The position numbers were made by a program, and so were the translations under genes. DNA of 64,000 bases, taken from positions 26,395 to 90,394 of the forward strand of contig DYNE01000003.1 of NCBI GenBank assembly GCA_020721225.1. Direction: 5' to 3'. A model generated the notes under the pieces. That model had not been told where the DNA came from and made no database searches. It saw only the letters and a list, made by a program, of their open reading frames with translations. Source of the DNA: Pelodictyon luteolum (GTDB taxonomy: Bacteria > Bacteroidota > Chlorobiia > Chlorobiales > Chlorobiaceae). Below, piece by piece: positions 55,521-64,000 of this stretch; the stretch's first letter is position 1; each line of letters starts with the position of its first letter.

Positions 55521-56900
55521 TTACATGACAAGCTCGAACTTTTCCTCCAGAGCTTCACGATCCTGGCGGTCCATGAAGGCGTTGAGAATTTTTTCGAGCA
55601 GTCTCAGCGAGCCGCTGTAGCCGATGTTCGGGAAGTAACTGTGCCCGATGCGGTCGAGAATCGGGAATCCGAACCGTAAAAACGGAACGTTTTCGTCGCG
55701 GGCAATGTATTTGCCGTAGGTGTTGCCGATAAGCAGATCAACCGGCTCATTTTTCATCCACTGATGAAGCAGGAACATATCCGCGTTCAGGCCGTTTTTG
55801 AAGTTCGCTTCAGGAATTCTCCGGAGAATCTCTTTCATGCGTTTTTCAAAGCGCTGACCGGGAGTACCGCTGACGATGTGAATCGGCTTCATGTTCAGAT
55901 CGAGCAGGAACTCCGTAAGCGGTATGATCTGATCGGGATCGCCGAACAGCGCGACTTTCTTGCCATAGAAGTACTGCTCCATGTCTGTCATTACGTCAAT
56001 AAGGCGTCCTCTTTCAGCAGTGATCTCATCGGGAACTTCAACGCCTGCAGCTTTGCTGAGCGACATGATGAAGCGGTCGGTTGCAGAGAGGCCGATCGGC
56101 ATATCCACGGTTTCAAACGGCACCTTGCATTTCTTGTCGAGTGCGATAGCCGCCGGTTCGGCGCTGATGCAGCCGAGAGCCAGAGAGCTGGAGCTGTCGC
56201 CGATGCTTTTCAGTTCCTCGACCGTCGTGCCACCTTTAGGATAAAACACGTGTTTACCGGTCTGCGGAGCGTCGAGCACATCCGACGTGTCAGGGAAGAG
56301 CACGATCTTCACTCCGAGCTCTTTGGAGAGCTTCTTGATTTCGCGCATGTCGGAGGGTTCCATCCATCCGGCGATAATGTTGATCTGCTCTTTCTTTTCT
56401 CCGGTTGACTGGGCGAACTGCTCGGCAATGCCTGTTACCATGTTGGCATAGCCGGTTACGTGCGAGCCGACGAAGCTCGGCGTGCTTGCGTAGATCACAT
56501 ATTTGCCTTCCGGAATTTTTCCGTCATCTTTGGCTTTTTTCGTTATCTGCTGCAAGTCGTCTCCGATGGTTTCCGACAGGCAGGTCGAGTGCACGGCAAT
56601 GATATCGGGTTCGTAAACCGAAAATATCGTTTCGATTGCCGCGAGCAGGTTGGCCTGGCCGCCGAACACGGAGGCTCCTTCGGTGAAAGAACTGGTTGCC
56701 GCCATAACGGGCTCCTTATAGTGGCGGGTCAGGGTGCTGCGGTGATACGAGCAGCATCCCTGTGAGCCATGGCTGTGAGGCAGACAGCCGTGAATGCCGA
56801 GCGCCGCATACATGGCTCCTATCGGCTGGCAGGTTTTAGCCGGATTGATCGTCAGCCCTTCACGCGCTATAACCTCTTTTGGTGTATGTCTTAATAGCAT
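55521..56900 (-). CDS. nifK: Nitrogenase MoFe protein beta chain NifK
   Basis: This is the beta subunit of dinitrogenase, sharing the P-cluster with NifD. Conserved segments are NPAKTCQPIGAMYAALGIHGCLPHSHGSQGCCSYHRSTLTRHYKEP, with the cluster cysteines, and SSFTEGASVFGGQANL. At 459 residues it lacks the roughly 50-residue N-terminal extension of the Azotobacter type, as in Clostridium pasteurianum. AGGAG precedes the ATG by about 10 bases. It follows nifD by 25 bases. Confidence 0.97.
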   Translation of the reverse strand: MLLRHTPKEVIAREGLTINPAKTCQPIGAMYAALGIHGCLPHSHGSQGCCSYHRSTLTRHYKEPVMAATSSFTEGASVFGGQANLLAAIETIFSVYEPDIIAVHSTCLSETIGDDLQQITKKAKDDGKIPEGKYVIYASTPSFVGSHVTGYANMVTGIAEQFAQSTGEKKEQINIIAGWMEPSDMREIKKLSKELGVKIVLFPDTSDVLDAPQTGKHVFYPKGGTTVEELKSIGDSSSSLALGCISAEPAAIALDKKCKVPFETVDMPIGLSATDRFIMSLSKAAGVEVPDEITAERGRLIDVMTDMEQYFYGKKVALFGDPDQIIPLTEFLLDLNMKPIHIVSGTPGQRFEKRMKEILRRIPEANFKNGLNADMFLLHQWMKNEPVDLLIGNTYGKYIARDENVPFLRFGFPILDRIGHSYFPNIGYSGSLRLLEKILNAFMDRQDREALEEKFELVM

Positions 56901-56925
56901 AATTCAATAGTCTCCTTTTTCCTGA

Positions 56926-58566
56926 TTACTGTGTGACGTAGCTGGCTTCGAGTTCCGCGCCTTTTCCGTTTCCTGCTGTTTCCCAGGGGGCCTTGATCAG
57001 CTTCCAGACCGGATTGTTGACCATACGGTCGATATCCCTGTAGAAGTTTGTCGCGCCGACGAAGCCGGTATAAGGTCCGCCGTAATCATAGCTATGCAGC
57101 TGCTTGAGAGGCACACCCATTTTCTGTACCACATATTTCTCCTTGATGCCGGCGCAGAAGATATCGGGCTTGTAGATTTCGATCAGCTTTTCCGATTCGT
57201 AATGGCTGACGTCATCGACGACGAGCGATTTTTTCATCATCTGCTTCATCATGCCCTCATAGCCGTTGATTTCCAGCCCCTTTTCCTTGAGCGCTTCAAG
57301 CTCGGCTTCGGTTTTTCTCGGCTGGTAGAGTTCCGGATCGGCTACGATTTTCAGCTCTTCGATGTTCTTGCTGTCGGCATCGACCTTGATGCTCGGCAGC
57401 ACATGGCGGCCTTCATAGTCGTCGCGGTGAGCGAATTCATAACCGGCGGCAACCGTTGTCATGCCAAGCTCGGTAAAGAGATCCTGGTAGTGATGGGCTC
57501 GCGATCCGCCGACAAAGAGCATGGCGGTCTTCCCTTCAGTTCTCGGACGTATATCGTCGATCACGGCTTTCACTTTCGGCATCTCTTCGGCAATTACCTC
57601 TTCGACTTTGGCTTTCAACTCTTCGTCTCCAAAATATTCCGCGATCTTGCGCAGCGATTTTGCGGTCGATTCAGCGCCGACGAAGTTCACCTTCATCCAT
57701 GGGATGCCATATTTGGTCTCCATCATCTCGCCCATGTAGTTGATCGAACGGTGACACATGATCACGTTGAGATCGGCTGTATGGGCGTTTTCAAGCTGGC
57801 CGACGGTCGAGTTGCCGCTGAAGGAGGCAACCAGGGTTATTCCCGCTTTTTCGAAGATGCGCTCGATTTCAAATGCGTCGCCGCCGATGTTATACTCACC
57901 GAGCAGGTTCAGCTTGAACTTGCCTTCCTTGATGGTGTTGTTGCGTCCTACCATATGCTTGAATACGCCGTTGTTTGCGATATGGTGGCCTGCTGACTGA
58001 CTGACGCCGCGGTAGCCTTCGCAGCTGAAGCCGAACACGTTGCAGTCGCCGAACTTCTCGCGCATCTCTTTTGATGCGGCATGCACATCATCGCCTATCA
58101 GACCTACCGGACAGGTTGAGAAGATCGCGATGGATTTCGGATGAAAAAGATCGTACGCCTCCTGAATTGCCTGTTTCAACTTCTTTTCGCCGCCGAACAC
58201 CACATTCTCTTCCTGCATATCGGTCGAGAAACAGTAGGTGATATAGTTTTCGTGTTCCGGAGTTTCCGGTCTTGTCTGGTTACGGCGGGTCAGCCACGCA
58301 TAGAAACTGCAGCCGATCGGTCCGTGAACGATGTTGACGATGTCGCGTGTCGGGCCGAGCACAACACCTTTACAGCCTGCATAGGAGCAGCCGCGCTGCG
58401 TAATGATACCGGGGACGGTACGGACGTTTGCCTGTACTTCCGGTATGGTTTCCGGGTCGTTGATGATAATCGACTTCGTGCGTTTCTTGGCAACCTTCGC
58501 CGGATATCTTTGTGTCAGCTCCTCCCTGACTTTGGAAGGATCTGGGAAATGTATGTTCGCCTCCAT
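56926..58566 (-). CDS. nifD: Nitrogenase MoFe protein alpha chain NifD
   Basis: This is the alpha subunit of dinitrogenase, which holds FeMo-co and shares the P-cluster. The P-cluster region is RGCSYAGCKGVVLGPTRDIVNIVHGPIGCSFYAWLTRR. Cofactor pocket residues appear in FGFSCEGYRGVSQSAGHHIANN, and the FeMo-co ligands (Cys in VIMCHRSINY, and the C-terminal His near QLHSYDYGGPYTGF) are visible. At 546 residues it is longer than the Azotobacter protein; extra sequence about KIVADPELYQPRKTEAELEALKEKG matches the insertion of the clostridial type. GGAG lies 7 bases upstream of the start. Confidence 0.97.
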   Translation of the reverse strand: MEANIHFPDPSKVREELTQRYPAKVAKKRTKSIIINDPETIPEVQANVRTVPGIITQRGCSYAGCKGVVLGPTRDIVNIVHGPIGCSFYAWLTRRNQTRPETPEHENYITYCFSTDMQEENVVFGGEKKLKQAIQEAYDLFHPKSIAIFSTCPVGLIGDDVHAASKEMREKFGDCNVFGFSCEGYRGVSQSAGHHIANNGVFKHMVGRNNTIKEGKFKLNLLGEYNIGGDAFEIERIFEKAGITLVASFSGNSTVGQLENAHTADLNVIMCHRSINYMGEMMETKYGIPWMKVNFVGAESTAKSLRKIAEYFGDEELKAKVEEVIAEEMPKVKAVIDDIRPRTEGKTAMLFVGGSRAHHYQDLFTELGMTTVAAGYEFAHRDDYEGRHVLPSIKVDADSKNIEELKIVADPELYQPRKTEAELEALKEKGLEINGYEGMMKQMMKKSLVVDDVSHYESEKLIEIYKPDIFCAGIKEKYVVQKMGVPLKQLHSYDYGGPYTGFVGATNFYRDIDRMVNNPVWKLIKAPWETAGNGKGAELEASYVTQ

Positions 58567-58603
58567 GTAACTGTCTCCGTTTACACCTTTAAAATATTCT
58601 GTG

Positions 58604-58981
58604 TTAGTTCAGCGCTTCATTGCCTTCTTCACCTGTTCTCACCCTGATGGTTTCAACAATCGGCGTGACAAAAATCTTGCCGTCTCCGGGATTTCCGGTC
58701 TGGTTCGTTTTGATGATGGTATCGATTGCCGTTTTGCATAATTCTTCAGGGACGACAACGGTAAGAATTCTTTTGGCAACCAGTCGGGGTGCATTGCCGA
58801 GCTGGGCGATAGCTTCGGGATGGCCTGTTTCGGCTCCCTTGAGAATGTCAAAGTGAACCTGGCCTTTGCCGCGACCCATAACCCTTCCGGTAGCCGTGAA
58901 TGCCGGGATGCCTGCATCGACGAGCGCCTTCTTGGTTTCGTTCACCTTGTTGATCCGGATAACTGCTATTATTTCTCTCAT
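58604..58981 (-). CDS. nifI2: Nitrogen regulatory PII-like protein NifI2
   Basis: This is a PII-family protein (125 residues) that, with NifI1, switches nitrogenase off at the protein level by binding MoFe protein in response to ammonium and 2-oxoglutarate. It begins MREIIAVIRINKVNETKKALVDAG. The T-loop region is GKGQVHFDILKGAETGHPEAIAQLGN, longer than in GlnB and lacking the uridylylated Tyr, as is known for NifI2. The C-terminal GDGKIFVTPIVETIRVRTGEEG is typical PII. It overlaps the nifI1 stop. Confidence 0.94.
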   Translation of the reverse strand: MREIIAVIRINKVNETKKALVDAGIPAFTATGRVMGRGKGQVHFDILKGAETGHPEAIAQLGNAPRLVAKRILTVVVPEELCKTAIDTIIKTNQTGNPGDGKIFVTPIVETIRVRTGEEGNEALN

Positions 58982-59334
58982 CAGGCCTCCTTCTCTGCAA
59001 GCATTACTTCGGTTTCCTGTTCACCCGAGCTTATGGTATAGACTTCCTCGACAGCCGAAATGAAAATCTTGCCGTCGCCGAATTTGCCTTCAGTTCCGGA
59101 TTTTGCGTGATCCATGATGGCTCTTACCACGAAATCCTTGTCGGCATCCGGAACCACGACGAAGAGCATCTCTTTGGGGAGTTCATCGTACACGACATCG
59201 CCGACGCGAAGGCCGCGCTGTTTTCCCCGTCCTACAACCGATATTTTTGTAACGGCCGGGTAGCCTGCGTCGAGCAGCCCCTGCATGACTTCATGGACTT
59301 TTTCCGGCCTGACGATTGTTCTGATCATTAACAT
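58981..59334 (-). CDS. nifI1: Nitrogen regulatory PII-like protein NifI1
   Basis: This is the partner PII-family regulator of nitrogenase (117 residues). It starts MLMIRTIVRPEKVHEVMQGLLDAGYPAVTKISVVGRGKQRG and ends in the PII signature FGDGKIFISAVEEVYTISSGE. The short T-loop with YDELPKEMLFVVV differs from GlnB. It lies between nifH and nifI2, the arrangement found in methanogens, clostridia and green sulfur bacteria. Stop and start overlap with nifI2 (TGATG). Confidence 0.94.
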   Translation of the reverse strand: MLMIRTIVRPEKVHEVMQGLLDAGYPAVTKISVVGRGKQRGLRVGDVVYDELPKEMLFVVVPDADKDFVVRAIMDHAKSGTEGKFGDGKIFISAVEEVYTISSGEQETEVMLAEKEA

Positions 59335-59352
59335 GTGCGAGTTCTCCGTTTA

Positions 59353-60189
<837 letters not shown>

Positions 60190-60264
60190 TTAGGTTATCA
60201 TTGTCTTTTCTATAAATAATTCAGGATATTTTTTCTCGAAGCCTGATTATTTATGATAGTTATA

Positions 60265-60280
60265 TGCAAAAGACATGCCA
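60265..60280 (-). promoter_or_regulatory. Sigma-54 (-24/-12) promoter of the nif operon
   Basis: On the minus strand the sequence reads TGGCATGTCTTTTGCA, with GG and GC separated by exactly 10 bases, matching the consensus TGGCAYR-N4-TTGCA. The transcript would start near 60253, leaving a leader of about 75 bases before the nifH ATG. I found no clear NifA-type TGT-N10-ACA site within 300 bases upstream. Confidence 0.85.
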
Positions 60281-61179
60281 GAGGGCACTTTTCAGGCGAG
60301 TTTGTTTTTTCTTTTATGGCAGGAATGGGTTAAATTATTTTTATATATATTTTTACCTGTCTTGACCGCTCTTCTTTTTTTCTGCAGTTCAGCATAATTT
60401 TTTAGTCTGGAAGGATTTTTACAGCAAAAAATATCTACAGTTTTGTGGAATAATTCAGGAAGCTACATTTCGGTATAATTTTCGTCTGTCTGCACGGGCA
60501 CTGCTCCTTACAGGGGTTTTCTCCGCTGACGCGAGCATGCGACGGGGGGCAGAAACCGCTTGCAGGGAGGTCGCAGGGGAGCGTTTTTTCGGTGCTGATC
60601 TTTTGATGGCGAGGGATGAAAGCTATTTGCACCAATGGCAGGAGCGGATGTGGAGGATTCGCCGGCCGGGAAGAAGGGACATTGTCGTCCTGAGCGTTCG
60701 GGAGTGCCTGAAAAAAATACTTTTATGTAGTTTTTATGCATCAGAAAAACGCCCCGTCCAGTTCAGGGCTTTATTTCTGTTTTTGTAATGGGCAATGCCG
60801 GATGGCGGAATGTTTTTATCCGGATGGTTCGACGCGCAGAAGGCGACCGTTGTCACTATCCGTCAGCTCCCTCCCGGACATCACGGATTCGTTCCTTTAT
60901 AGCCCGTAAAAGCTTCTGCTGCCGGTTATTTTTCTGCCGTCAAGCACCATGCGCCGGAAGCGAAGCTGAACAGGGGAGCCTGCAAACAGATTACCTTTCC
61001 ATTCGGGAAAACGGTTTCCGGTATAAACCTGAAGAGTTCCGTTTATGCTTCGGAGTCGAGCCGTTATCGGATGTCAGGAGAAATCGGGCATGTTTGTCTT
61101 GTCTTTCTTATTATATATAAGGAAAGGAAGGAGTGGATTTTTTCGGATAACAGATGCAACACAGGCAAATCATAACATC
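60281..61179. other. Roughly 900-base stretch without a convincing gene
   Basis: Between the nif promoter and the aldo/keto reductase, short ORFs exist on both strands (for example 60537-60788 and 60788-61120 on +), but their residues do not look like a protein family and I recognise none. There is a weak stem GCCC/GGGC near 60750 followed by a T-rich stretch. Activator sites for the nif promoter would be expected here. Confidence 0.45.
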
Positions 61180-62139
61180 ATGCAGACACGGCAACTCGGC
61201 AATACGGACATGCATCTGACGCCTCTGGGTTTCGGAAGCTGGGCAATCGGGGGTGGCGGCTGGGCTTACGGTTGGGGGTTCCAGGATGACGCCGATGCCA
61301 TAAACGCAATTCAGCGAGCCGTCGAACTCGGCATCAACTGGATCGATACCGCGGCGGTATACGGGCTTGGTCATTCGGAAGAACTGGTCGCCAGGGCTCT
61401 CGAGGGGATGGGGAACAAACCTTACGTGTTCACCAAATGCTCGCTGGTGTGGGATGAACACCGCCGGATGAGCAGCAGTCTCAAGGCTGATTCTATCCGG
61501 CGCGAATGCGAGCAGAGCCTGAAGCGTTTAAAGGTTGACGCGATCGATCTTTACCAGATACACTGGCCAAATCCGGAGCCCGATCTTGAGGAGGGGTGGC
61601 AGACGATGGCCGCTCTCAGGGAAGAAGGGCTTGTCCGGCATATAGGTGTCTCGAATTTCAATGTCGAACAGATGCTCCGTGTCATGCAGATCGCGCCTGT
61701 CGCATCGCTCCAGCCGCCCTATTCTATGCTTCGCCCCGCAGTGGAAACCGAAATTCTTCCTTTCTGCATGGAACGGGAAATCGGTGTGATTGTCTACTCT
61801 CCCATGCTTTCCGGCATGCTGACCGGGGCCATGACGCGTGAACGGGTTAAAAATTTTTCGCAGGATGACTGGCGACGTGAAAACAAGGAGTTTCAGGAGC
61901 CCCGGCTGTCAGCAAATCTCGAACTGGTCGAACTGCTTCGCCGTATCGGTTCTCCTTACGGACGTTCGCCCGGCGAGGTTGCCATTGCATGGACCCTTCG
62001 CCATTTGGCCGTTACCGGGGCTATTGTCGGAGGACGCAGCGCCGCTCAGGTTGAGGGTATTATCGGGGCAGGGGAGTTAAGACTCGGCGCAGAGGAGGCT
62101 GATCTTATCAAACGCCATATCGCCGGTATGGTGCAGTAA
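61180..62139 (+). CDS. Aldo/keto reductase
   Basis: This is an NADPH-dependent (alpha/beta)8 oxidoreductase of the AKR superfamily (319 residues). The start at ATG 61180 gives MQTRQLGNTDMHLTPLGFGSWAIGG. The catalytic Asp and Tyr are in NWIDTAAVYGLGHSEELVARAL, Lys is in VFTKCSLVW and His in LYQIHWPNPEPD. The cofactor region is seen in AIWPLP-type C-terminal sequence (AIAWTLRHLAVTGAIVGGRSAAQVE). The physiological substrate is unknown. It stands alone, convergent with the histidine kinase gene. Confidence 0.9.
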   Translation: MQTRQLGNTDMHLTPLGFGSWAIGGGGWAYGWGFQDDADAINAIQRAVELGINWIDTAAVYGLGHSEELVARALEGMGNKPYVFTKCSLVWDEHRRMSSSLKADSIRRECEQSLKRLKVDAIDLYQIHWPNPEPDLEEGWQTMAALREEGLVRHIGVSNFNVEQMLRVMQIAPVASLQPPYSMLRPAVETEILPFCMEREIGVIVYSPMLSGMLTGAMTRERVKNFSQDDWRRENKEFQEPRLSANLELVELLRRIGSPYGRSPGEVAIAWTLRHLAVTGAIVGGRSAAQVEGIIGAGELRLGAEEADLIKRHIAGMVQ

Positions 62140-62177
62140 ACCCGGAAGGCCGTGGCTCCGAAAAAGGATGAATCGTT

Positions 62178-63830
62178 TCAGCGGCGATACCGGGGAATCC
62201 ACTTTTCAAGCACAGTCTGGAGCTCCCGTATCATTACTGGTTTTACGATGAAGTCATTCATTCCGGCCTGAAGACACTCATCCTTGTCTTTTTTTATCGC
62301 ATTGGCGGTCATGGCAATGACAGGAATATCGGGATCTGCAATTCCTGTTTCCTTGTTTCGTATCGCTTTAACCGCTTCGAGCCCGCCCATAACCGGCATC
62401 TGGAGATCCATGAATACCAGGGTATAGCTGTTTTTTTTCAGAGCATCGATCGCCTCCAGTCCGTTCGTTACGGTGTCGGTCGATACATTCAGTTTTGAGA
62501 GCATGGCTATCGCCACCTGCTGATTGATGATGTTATCCTCAACCAACAGTATTTTTATTCCGGAATTCCGGTCGTTTCTTTCTGTTGGCAGAGGTTTTTC
62601 CTCGTTCGTTTCAGGTCGTTTGGTTATATCCGCCGGGCGATTCTCTGCAATGGCCGACGTTTTTGCCTTTTCATCAAACTTGTCGAACTGAAGTGTGAAC
62701 CAGAACTCGGAACCTTTGTTTTCCGTACTGTCGAGATTGAGCGTACCTCCCATGTACTCCACAAGTTTCGCGGTAATTGCCAGGCCGAGACCCGCTCCGC
62801 CTTCCTTGCGGGTAGCGGAGGAATCGATTTGGGTGAACCGTTGAAAAACCAGCTCTTTTTGTGCTTCCGGAATACCTATGCCGGTATCCCGGACTGATAT
62901 ACGGAGGACGAGCTTCCCGGGAGTATCGGATATTGGTTCGATATTGAGGGCAACCTTGCCGTTGTAGGTGAATTTTATGGCATTCTGAAGCAGATTGATC
63001 AGCACCTGCCGGAGATAAGCAGGATAACCCAGCATTGCTTCGGGGATCTCATTCGAAATGTTGATGGTTAGTTGCAGCCCTTTTTTTATGGCGTTTTCGT
63101 TCAGGAGGGAAAAAACATCGTGACAGATCGTTCCGATGTCAAGAACCGACATTTCCTTGTCGAGCTGTCCCGATTCGATTTTGCTGAAATCGAGAATGTG
63201 GTTAATCAGTTGGTAAAGTTTTTTTGCGGATACAAATATCGTTTCGCAATAGTTCCGTTGCTGAGGCGTGTCAAGCGACGCGTCAAGCAGCAATTCGCTC
63301 ATGCCGATGATGCCGTTCAACGGCGTTCTTATTTCATGGGAGATGTTTGCCAGAAACTCGCTTTTTGCCTGGCTTGCCATTTCCGCTTCTATTTTCGCTT
63401 TTTTGAGGTTTTCTATAAGAATCTGCTGAATCTGTTCTTTTTTCTCGACGTTCTTTTTCTCTTCGGACAGCTTGATGTTCAGGGTGCGTGCATGTTCCAG
63501 CGCCTCCTCGATTTTCTGTTTTTGCTCTTTCTCGGTTTTCTGAAGTTCCTTGAGATCATTGTTCAGCATGGATATTATGATGTAGAGATCGTGCAGCGGA
63601 TTCCCCGGCGCAATGATGTTTTCTTTTTCGTTGATGATATAGTGTTCGTCGAACAGAATTTGTCCGCATAGGGCGGCAAAACGATCGACTTCACTCTGCG
63701 TTATGGTGATCTCCCGATCCATTTTGGCGGCGAAGGGGCTCTTCGCGGCATTTATCAGGTTGAATGCGTCCTGAAGGGTCGGAACGAATATGAACTGCTG
63801 CTGTACATAAGACGCAAACAGGCGAAGCAT
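62178..63830 (-). CDS. Hybrid sensor histidine kinase/response regulator
   Basis: This is a cytoplasmic hybrid kinase of 550 residues from the first ATG. A long charged coiled coil (about 90-155) leads into the HisKA domain with the phospho-accepting His in [19 protein letters not shown]. The HATPase domain has N-box ([16 protein letters not shown]), G1 ([11 protein letters not shown]) and G2 ([11 protein letters not shown]). A C-terminal REC domain follows ([26 protein letters not shown] with the phospho-Asp, [10 protein letters not shown]). No membrane segment or PAS domain is clear. In-frame sequence continues open upstream of 63830 without a normal start, so the N-terminus is uncertain. 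Confidence 0.88.
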   Translation of the reverse strand: MLRLFASYVQQQFIFVPTLQDAFNLINAAKSPFAAKMDREITITQSEVDRFAALCGQILFDEHYIINEKENIIAPGNPLHDLYIIISMLNNDLKELQKTEKEQKQKIEEALEHARTLNIKLSEEKKNVEKKEQIQQILIENLKKAKIEAEMASQAKSEFLANISHEIRTPLNGIIGMSELLLDASLDTPQQRNYCETIFVSAKKLYQLINHILDFSKIESGQLDKEMSVLDIGTICHDVFSLLNENAIKKGLQLTINISNEIPEAMLGYPAYLRQVLINLLQNAIKFTYNGKVALNIEPISDTPGKLVLRISVRDTGIGIPEAQKELVFQRFTQIDSSATRKEGGAGLGLAITAKLVEYMGGTLNLDSTENKGSEFWFTLQFDKFDEKAKTSAIAENRPADITKRPETNEEKPLPTERNDRNSGIKILLVEDNIINQQVAIAMLSKLNVSTDTVTNGLEAIDALKKNSYTLVFMDLQMPVMGGLEAVKAIRNKETGIADPDIPVIAMTANAIKKDKDECLQAGMNDFIVKPVMIRELQTVLEKWIPRYRR

Positions 63831-63980
63831 GGTTTTCAGCAGAAGTGAAGCGCCGCAGATATAGGTGATCAGGGGACGGCAGTTATATGCAGAGTTCAGA
63901 CGGTTCAGTTCCTTCGCATAGAGAAGTCTGGTACTGATCGGCGCTTTAATCCGAAGTTCCCCATAATAAAAAACAGTAAC
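63831..63980 (-). other. Open in-frame extension upstream of the hybrid kinase ATG
   Basis: Reading upstream from the ATG at 63830, 50 further codons are open to a TGA at 63983-63981. They read like protein (for example [20 protein letters not shown]), but contain no ATG, GTG or TTG in frame. The gene may start at a rare codon, be frameshifted near the T-run around 63970, or be a truncated copy. Confidence 0.5.
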
Positions 63981-64000
63981 TCATTACAGTACAATCAAAA

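Noticed and set aside
60537-60788. 83-codon plus-strand ORF upstream of nifH
   Set aside because: It has no protein-like pattern, no recognisable family and overlapping ORFs on the other strand.

Overview
The window looks like chromosomal DNA of a green sulfur bacterium (phylum Chlorobi, Chlorobium-like). I infer this from a BchG-type bacteriochlorophyll synthase, a single-chain pyruvate:ferredoxin oxidoreductase of the kind that serves the reductive TCA cycle, and a nif cluster in the order nifH-nifI1-nifI2-nifD-nifK-nifE-nifN-nifB with a Clostridium-type NifD/NifK pair. I see no insertion sequence, prophage, CRISPR array, rRNA or tRNA. Shine-Dalgarno sites are present but patchy (clear before nifB, nifN and the HPF gene), and several genes start with GTG or possibly TTG.

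Region 1-8.1 kb (+ strand) is housekeeping: a XerC/D recombinase, a ribosome hibernation factor, HPr kinase, a peptide-type ABC binding lipoprotein with one permease, ruvB and a TPR lipoprotein, closed by a strong bidirectional terminator shared with convergent nifJ (8.2-11.7 kb, -). Region 12-29.6 kb holds a SpoU-family RNA methyltransferase, gcvH-gcvPA, dapA, recN, tatA, a Psd-like decarboxylase, tilS, rnhA, rpmB, bchG, trpD, a Xaa-Pro peptidase, cutA, and a compact four-gene envelope glycosylation operon (PAP2 phosphatase, GT39 transferase, GT2 polyprenyl-P-sugar synthase, flippase-like protein).

Region 29.7-38 kb holds purU, a lipocalin lipoprotein, a TPR protein fused to a possible glycosyltransferase domain, a flavoredoxin followed by what looks like a decayed copy of its own 3' end, a small conserved protein, and cydDC. 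Region 38.3-44.5 kb (- strand) is a sulfur block: DUF4395, two trans-sulfuration-family PLP enzymes, then thiS-thiG-thiH-thiF. It is preceded by a 32-codon ORF containing adjacent Cys codons and then a rho-independent terminator, which looks like a leader-peptide attenuator or a small independent gene.

Region 44.7-60.3 kb is a molybdenum and nitrogen-fixation island. It holds a MOSC protein, moaA, modE, modB, modA, a TonB-dependent receptor with a ModE-type operator directly before its start codon, and the complete nif operon. That operon is headed by a -24/-12 (sigma-54) promoter and closed by a strong terminator. No modC ATPase gene is present. The layout suggests that molybdate-responsive control covers an outer-membrane uptake step beside the nitrogenase that uses the metal.

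The end of the window has a roughly 1 kb stretch with no convincing gene, an aldo/keto reductase and a hybrid histidine kinase whose reading frame stays open well upstream of its first ATG.
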